Assembly: GCF_036237275.1 (NCBI RefSeq)
Contig: NZ_CP108352.1
Coordinates: 5,890,001 to 5,954,000 of the forward strand
Source of the DNA: Streptomyces sp. NBC_01353
GTDB taxonomy: Bacteria > Actinomycetota > Actinomycetes > Streptomycetales > Streptomycetaceae
Length of the DNA stretch: 64,000 bases
Reading direction: 5' to 3'
Within the stretch, counting starts at the first letter, position 1. Each line of letters begins with the position of its first letter. The position numbers and the translations under genes were made by a program. Of the stretch, positions 58,967-64,000 are shown one piece after another. The notes below the pieces were generated by a model. It searched no databases, was not told where the DNA came from, and worked only from the letters and a program-made list of their open reading frames with translations.

Positions 58967-59986
58967 ATGTCCGTAATCCCCGCGTCCAGCCGTGAGTGGC
59001 ACCTCGTCGCCCGTCCGCACGGCTGGCCCACCCCCGCGGACTTCGCGCTCCGTGAGACCCCCGTCACCGAGCCCGCCGAGGGTCGGATCCTGGTCAAGAA
59101 CCTGCACTTCTCCGTCGACCCGTACATGCGCGGCCGGATGAACGACGTGAAGTCGTACATCCCGCCGTTCAAGCTCGACCACCCCATGGACGGCGGCGCG
59201 GTCGGCGAGGTCATCGCGTCCAACGCGGAGGGCTTCGCCGTCGGCGACCACGTCCTGCACGGCCTCGGCTGGCGCGAGTACGCCGATGTGCCCGCCCAGC
59301 ACGCCACCAAGGTCGACCCGGAGCTGGCCCCCCTCTCCAGCTACCTCGGCGTCCTCGGCATGACGGGCCTCACCGCCTACGCCGGTCTCTTCGAGGTCGC
59401 CTCCTTCAAGGAGGGCGACGCCGTCTTCGTCTCCGGCGCTGCCGGCGCCGTCGGCGGCCAGGTCGGCCAGATGGCGAAGCTCAAGGGCGCCTCCCGGGTC
59501 ATCGGCTCCGCCGGCTCCGACGAGAAGGTCAAGCTCCTCATCGAGGAGTACGGCTTCGACGCCGCCTTCAACTACAAGAACGGTCCGGTCAAGGACCAGC
59601 TCCGCGAGGCCGCCCCGGACGGTATCGACGTCTACTTCGACAACGTCGGCGGCGACCACCTCGAAGCCGCGATCTCCTCGCTCAACGTGCACGGCCGCGC
59701 CACCATCTGCGGCATGATCGCGCAGTACAACGACACCGAGCCGGTGGCGGGCCCGCGCAACATGGCCATGATCATCGGCAAGCGGCTGCGCCTCCAGGGC
59801 GTCCTCGTCGGCGACCACTACGGCCTGCAGCAGCAGTTCGTCCAGGAGGTCGGCGGCTGGCTGCGCTCCGGCGAGCTGAAGTACAACGAGACCGTCGTCG
59901 AGGGCATCGAGAACAGCGTGGACGCCTTCCTCGGCCTGCTCCGCGGGGACAACACCGGAAAGATGATCGTTTCGGTGACCGGCTAG
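58967..59986 (+). CDS. NADP-dependent medium-chain oxidoreductase (leukotriene-B4-dehydrogenase/curcumin-reductase-like)
   Basis: 339 aa without zinc ligands. SREWHLVARPHGWPTPADFALRE opens the family; VDPYMRGRMND is the substrate-side signature; VFVSGAAGAVGGQVGQMAKLKGASRVIGSAGSDEK is the nucleotide-binding AxGxxG motif; and FDNVGGDHLEAAI completes it. Such enzymes reduce alpha,beta-unsaturated ketones and aldehydes with NADPH, relevant to lipid-peroxide breakdown. It is followed after 63 bp by an ohr gene, supporting an oxidative-damage role under the divergent MarR. Confidence 0.9.
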   Translation: MSVIPASSREWHLVARPHGWPTPADFALRETPVTEPAEGRILVKNLHFSVDPYMRGRMNDVKSYIPPFKLDHPMDGGAVGEVIASNAEGFAVGDHVLHGLGWREYADVPAQHATKVDPELAPLSSYLGVLGMTGLTAYAGLFEVASFKEGDAVFVSGAAGAVGGQVGQMAKLKGASRVIGSAGSDEKVKLLIEEYGFDAAFNYKNGPVKDQLREAAPDGIDVYFDNVGGDHLEAAISSLNVHGRATICGMIAQYNDTEPVAGPRNMAMIIGKRLRLQGVLVGDHYGLQQQFVQEVGGWLRSGELKYNETVVEGIENSVDAFLGLLRGDNTGKMIVSVTG

Positions 59987-60049
59987 TCTTCCCTCAGCCG
60001 TCGCGATCGTGGGCGCGAGTCGCGGCGAATCAGCAGAAGGAAGACCCGC

Positions 60050-60472
<423 letters not shown>

Positions 60473-60493
60473 TTTTGCGCGTACGCTTGATGT

Positions 60494-60525
60494 GGGCCGC
60501 ACCCCGACCGACCGGGGTGCGGCCC
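60494..60525 (+). terminator. Terminator after the second ohr gene
   Basis: Perfect 13-bp inverted repeat GGGCCGCACCCCG (60494-60506) / CGGGGTGCGGCCC (60513-60525) with loop ACCGAC, followed by TCTTG. Confidence 0.85.
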
Positions 60526-60580
60526 TCTTGCGTCATGGCATCAGTCGGTGCATCCGTCGGCGCACCGGCCGGCGCACCGT

Positions 60581-63109
60581 TCAGCGCGCTAGCAGAGCAC
60601 GGCCGACCTGCGCGAACGCACCCTTCGGATGGTCCCGGAAGAGCGGTTCCGTGCCGAACAGGACCACCGGCGCACCGTGCGCCGCCGTCCCGCTGACCAC
60701 CGACGCCCGCCCGGCCGCGTCGCCCGGACCACCCCTGCCGTCCGCGCCGGGCCGCCAGTGCCCGGAGACGAGCGGATCGGCCGCCGCGTACGACTGCTCG
60801 GCCCGCACCCCCGCCCCCAGCCCCGTGAACCACATCGGCGCGTAGACGAAGCTGTGCCCGGGAGCGCCGCCGGTGATCGCCCCGCCCGCGTTGCGGACCG
60901 TCACGACACCGTTCGCGTCCCCGTTGCCCGCCACCGCCGTGGCCGGGAGCAGCCCCGCCGCCGCGTTGAACGCCGCGCCCGCCGAGCCGATCCCCACCAC
61001 ACCCGCGCCGCTCGCCCGCAGCGCCTGCTGCGCGGCCGGGGTGAGCTTCCCGTACTCCAGGCCCCGCGACACGAACAGCACGTCGGCCGTCGACCAGTCG
61101 AAGCCCGCGTTCAGGATCTCCGTCGACACCGGGACGACCTCGAAGCCCATCTCGCGCAGCGCGAACAGCTCACCGGCCGTCACCGAGGCGGCGACCCTGG
61201 TCCGCTCCAGCGGCGCCGAGCCCCGCTCCTTCGTGGCCCGGAACACCACCCCGTACCGGTCCGCGAGCACCCGCGCCGCGCCCCGCGCCGACGCGGGCAC
61301 CACCGCCGCGCCGTCGGCCGTCCGCCGCACCTTCACCCCCTGCGCCAGCAGCGCGTTCACCGCGGCCAGCTCCTTCGGGTCGTCGAGCCGCAGCAACAGG
61401 TCCCCGAAGGGCGCGACCGAGCCCGTGGGGGCCGCGGCGTGGACCGGGCGCACCGTGCGAGGCACCGGGCCGTGCTCGATCCGCCGCACCGTCGCGCCCC
61501 ACAGCAGCCCGAGGCTCCAGCCCGAGATGTCGTACATCGTCGACACGTCCGCGCTGATGTCGCGGCCCTCCGCCAGGATCACGTTCGCCATCCCGCGCTT
61601 GGGCTGGCGCATGTCGACGACGTACGAGCCGTCGGCCGCCCGCCTGACCCGCACGTCGTTGGCGACGAGATGGTCCACGAGCCGCGCCGCCGCCACCGCC
61701 GAGGCTTGGGACCGCCCCGCCGGAATGACGTACGCGCGCGGGAACGTGGTTGTGTACACGTCCTCCGGACCGATCCCCGGCACCCCGGGCACCGTCTCCT
61801 CGGAGACCGGCCGCTGCGCCTCGCCCGCCGCGCCCCGCCGGAACGTCTCGATCTGGTCGGAGAGCACCGACGCGCGATGGGTGTCCGTGTGGTCGAGCGT
61901 GGCGCGCATCGCCGCGCCCGCGATGTCGACGTTGATCGCCGCCCGGCGGCGCAGCTCCGCCTCCGGCAGCGTGTCGTACGCCTGGTTGTTCACCGTCATC
62001 GGGAACTCGATGGTGTGCGCGGCCACCGCGCCCTGGAACGGCATGTACTGCGGGGTGAAGATCGGCGGCCAGTCGTCCCAGCCCTCCTGCTCGTCGCGGA
62101 AGGGGATGACCGCCGGGCGAACCCCGTCCTTCGCGGGCGTGTAGCCGAGACCGTTGACCGCCTTCTCCATGCCGAGCGCGTTGGCATAGGCGTTCTTCAG
62201 GAACAGGTCGTACTCGTAGTTCTCGCCGTGCGGCGGGGTTGTCGGCTCGATCAGCGTGCCGTTGACGTACCCGTGCAGATCCAGCATCACGGCCGGCTGC
62301 TTGTCGATGGCGATCCGCCGGATCGCGCGCGCCTCGGGCTGGGATGCGGTGATGAAGTCCCGGTTGAGGTCGAAGCCGTTGCCGTTGGCGCGGGTGCCGG
62401 CGATCCGGCCGTCCGGGTTGGCGGTGACGTTCAGATACACCCGGGTCCTCGCGAGCAGCCCGGCGCTCTTGCGGTCGGTGGCGGTGGCCAGCTCCTCGAT
62501 GAGCTCCAGGGCCGCGTCCGTGCCCTCCCACTCGTTGCCGTGGATGTTGTTGTTGATGAAGACCGGGGTCTTGTACGCGGCCTTCAGCCGGGTGTCCTTC
62601 GCCGCGGCGGCGGGCGCGTTCTCGATCCGCTCGCGCATCCGCTCCTGCTCGCGGGTCTCGCGGGCGCTCTCCGGGGCGGTGACGGTCACCAGATACAGCT
62701 CGTGCCCGCCCGCCGACCGCCCGGCGACCTCGACACTCACCCGGTCCCCGAGCTTCTGCAGCGCGTTGAGACGAGGGGCGAGGGAGTGGTACGGGGCGAG
62801 CCCCAGCTTGATCGACTTGTCGGCCGGGTCGACGGGCGGGACGGCGAGGTCCGTCCGCCGCGGATAGCCGCCGTCCGTGCGGAGCGGGGTGTCGGCCGGG
62901 GCGAGGGAGGAGCGCGCCGCGAACGTGCGCGGCGGCGCGGTCGCGGTGTCACGCCCGGCCCCTTCGCGTACGGGACCGGGCTCGGACGCGCTGCCGGGCC
63001 CGTGCGCGAAGGGGCCGGGCGCGGCGCTCGCGGGCAGCGCGGTGAGGACCAGCGCGCCGAGGAGCGCGCCGCAGACGGTGGTGATCAGGACGGGTCCGGG
63101 TTTCGCCAT
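60581..63109 (-). CDS. Secreted M14-family zinc carboxypeptidase
   Basis: 842 aa from ATG 63109 with GGAGG ten bases upstream. Signal peptide VLITTVCGALLGALVLTALPASA. Zinc ligands His190 and Glu193 in INNNIHGNEWEG and His279 in MLDLHGYVNG; the substrate-binding region NPDGRIAGTRANGNGFDLNRDF is typical. The catalytic Glu is probably in HTIEFPMTVN. The C-terminal ~400 residues are Ala/Val-rich repeated alpha/beta segments of unknown role (GATase-like turns AGVVGIGSAGAAFNAA). An exported metallopeptidase removing C-terminal residues. Confidence 0.9.
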   Translation of the reverse strand: MAKPGPVLITTVCGALLGALVLTALPASAAPGPFAHGPGSASEPGPVREGAGRDTATAPPRTFAARSSLAPADTPLRTDGGYPRRTDLAVPPVDPADKSIKLGLAPYHSLAPRLNALQKLGDRVSVEVAGRSAGGHELYLVTVTAPESARETREQERMRERIENAPAAAAKDTRLKAAYKTPVFINNNIHGNEWEGTDAALELIEELATATDRKSAGLLARTRVYLNVTANPDGRIAGTRANGNGFDLNRDFITASQPEARAIRRIAIDKQPAVMLDLHGYVNGTLIEPTTPPHGENYEYDLFLKNAYANALGMEKAVNGLGYTPAKDGVRPAVIPFRDEQEGWDDWPPIFTPQYMPFQGAVAAHTIEFPMTVNNQAYDTLPEAELRRRAAINVDIAGAAMRATLDHTDTHRASVLSDQIETFRRGAAGEAQRPVSEETVPGVPGIGPEDVYTTTFPRAYVIPAGRSQASAVAAARLVDHLVANDVRVRRAADGSYVVDMRQPKRGMANVILAEGRDISADVSTMYDISGWSLGLLWGATVRRIEHGPVPRTVRPVHAAAPTGSVAPFGDLLLRLDDPKELAAVNALLAQGVKVRRTADGAAVVPASARGAARVLADRYGVVFRATKERGSAPLERTRVAASVTAGELFALREMGFEVVPVSTEILNAGFDWSTADVLFVSRGLEYGKLTPAAQQALRASGAGVVGIGSAGAAFNAAAGLLPATAVAGNGDANGVVTVRNAGGAITGGAPGHSFVYAPMWFTGLGAGVRAEQSYAAADPLVSGHWRPGADGRGGPGDAAGRASVVSGTAAHGAPVVLFGTEPLFRDHPKGAFAQVGRALLAR

Positions 63110-63209
63110 ACGTACGCAACCTCCGTAAGTGATCAGTACGCAGGGGTCTACCCTGTCGTGCCCCGGACAACAAGAGGGCCTCCGGCACGGGCCCGATAGG
63201 GTGATCCTC

Positions 63210-64000
63210 ATGCGTGATTTCGGGGCCGGTCTCGGTTATCTGGTACAGGGTCAGAAGTGGGTGGGCCGGCACGGCCGATGGTTCGGATTCGGGCTGCTGC
63301 CCGGTCTGGTGACCCTTGTGCTGTACGTCGGCGCGCTCGTCGGCCTCGGCTACGGGGCCGACGACCTGACGGCCTGGGCGACCCCGTTCGCCGACGACTG
63401 GTCCTCGCCCTGGCAGGGGCTCCTGCGCAACACCCTGACCGTCCTCACCTTCGGCTTCGGGCTCTTCCTCGCGGTCGTCACCTTCACCGCCGTGACCCTG
63501 CTGGTCGGCCAGCCCTTCTACGAGTCGCTGTCCGAGGAGGTCGACCGCACCGAGGGCGGCGAGGTCCCCGAGTCGGGCCTGCCGCTCTGGCGCGAGCTGT
63601 GGATCTCCGCGCGCGACAGCCTCAAGGTCGTGCTGCGGGTCGCGTTCTACGGCGTGCTGCTCTTCGCCTGCGGCTTCATCCCCGTCGTCGGTCAGACCGT
63701 CGTCCCGGTGATCGGCTTCTGCGTCTCCGGCTTCTTCCTCGCCGAGGAGCTGACCGCCGTCGCCCTCCAGCGTCGCAGCGTCGAACTGAAGGAGCGTCTG
63801 CGGATGCTGCGCGGCCGTCGGATGCTGACCCTGGGCTTCGGCGTGCCGCTGGTCCTGGCGTTCCTGGTGCCGTTCGTGGCCGTGTTCCTGATGCCGGGCG
63901 CGGTGGCCGGCGCGACCCTGATGGTCCGGGACCTGCGCGGGGAGAACGCGGACGACGACGAGCCGACCGCGGCCCCGGCACCCGCGGCCGCCGCCCCCGT
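63210..64000 (+). CDS. EI24/CysZ-like membrane protein (3' end beyond window)
   Basis: At least 263 aa; the ATG lies seven bases after TAGGGT (63197-63202), so the transcript is probably leaderless. About four to six membrane segments with the family profile: DFGAGLGYLVQGQKWVGRHGRWFGFGLLPGL, VVTFTAVTLLVGQPFYESLSEEVDR, LFACGFIPVVGQTVVPVIGF and GRRMLTLGFGVPLVLAFLVPFVAVFLMPGAVAGATLMVRDL. EI24/CysZ proteins include sulfate permeases; a transport role here is unproven. The visible end is an acidic, Ala/Pro-rich tail. Confidence 0.85.
   Translation, partial: MRDFGAGLGYLVQGQKWVGRHGRWFGFGLLPGLVTLVLYVGALVGLGYGADDLTAWATPFADDWSSPWQGLLRNTLTVLTFGFGLFLAVVTFTAVTLLVGQPFYESLSEEVDRTEGGEVPESGLPLWRELWISARDSLKVVLRVAFYGVLLFACGFIPVVGQTVVPVIGFCVSGFFLAEELTAVALQRRSVELKERLRMLRGRRMLTLGFGVPLVLAFLVPFVAVFLMPGAVAGATLMVRDLRGENADDDEPTAAPAPAAAAP

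Overview
The window is high-GC actinobacterial chromosome and reads as Streptomyces. The evidence is dense GC-rich coding on both strands, GTG and TTG starts, an AfsR-type SARP regulator, an Mbl-type cytoskeletal ATPase, a HrdA-like sigma factor beside dnaG, MatB, and many start codons sitting 6-7 nt after a TANNNT -10 box (leaderless transcripts). From memory, and not checked here, the gene order resembles the S. coelicolor core stretch running from matB and mbl through hrdA and dnaG to nasA and nirB.

Region by region. 1-4240: the 5' part of nirB, an upstream FAD oxidoreductase with a candidate GlnR site, a truncated ferric-reductase-like membrane protein, and a TauE/SafE exporter. 4251-5518: a class F sortase and a small surface protein. 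5774-7884: a right-handed beta-helix protein translationally coupled to a small helical protein. The end of the first and the start of the second carry the same 28-residue Asn/Gly-rich motif, which is the most unusual item in the window. 7992-13840: a class IV aminotransferase diverges from a SoxR-box promoter that heads FMN reductase, a heterodimeric ABC exporter, cutA and a gamma-glutamylcyclotransferase-like gene. 13791-19358: nasA, a SanA-like protein, an aquaporin, a hypothetical gene and a sirohydrochlorin chelatase. Together with nirB, and narK at 52459-53706, these point to nitrate assimilation and its siroheme cofactor. 19394-29094: dgt, a ferredoxin-reductase-like flavoprotein, dnaG, hrdA and a second heterodimeric ABC exporter paralogous to the first. 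29164-31585: xylulokinase, a YtxH-like protein, two tRNA-Asn and one tRNA-Met. 31586-35706: a less recognisable stretch with a TetR regulator, a DUF2252 protein and a ClC channel.

36100-37104: an ohr/ohrR pair around a perfect palindrome. 37204-43640: an SDR / quinone reductase / MFS efflux operon diverging from a 1134-aa SARP-NB-ARC-TPR regulator, whose promoter carries four TTCGGG direct repeats at exact 11-bp spacing. 43802-49297: GNAT, MFS exporter and a large secreted subtilase. 49370-53706: a fused carboxyltransferase overlapping matB, then narK. 53841-56544: a GAF histidine kinase with a shortened catalytic end and a 35-bp tandem repeat built on its last codons, then mbl. 56545-58412: repeat-rich noncoding DNA, a conserved-looking hypothetical and a zinc-ribbon membrane protein, with a 44/45-bp inverted repeat spanning them. 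58438-60472: a MarR regulator diverging from an NADP-dependent oxidoreductase and a second ohr. 60581-64000: a secreted M14 carboxypeptidase and the start of an EI24/CysZ-like membrane protein.

Two themes recur. One is redox and stress defence: SoxR, two Ohr systems, several flavoproteins. The other is small repeat insertions that enlarge proteins in frame or sit in promoters and terminators. No prophage, transposase or CRISPR array was seen.
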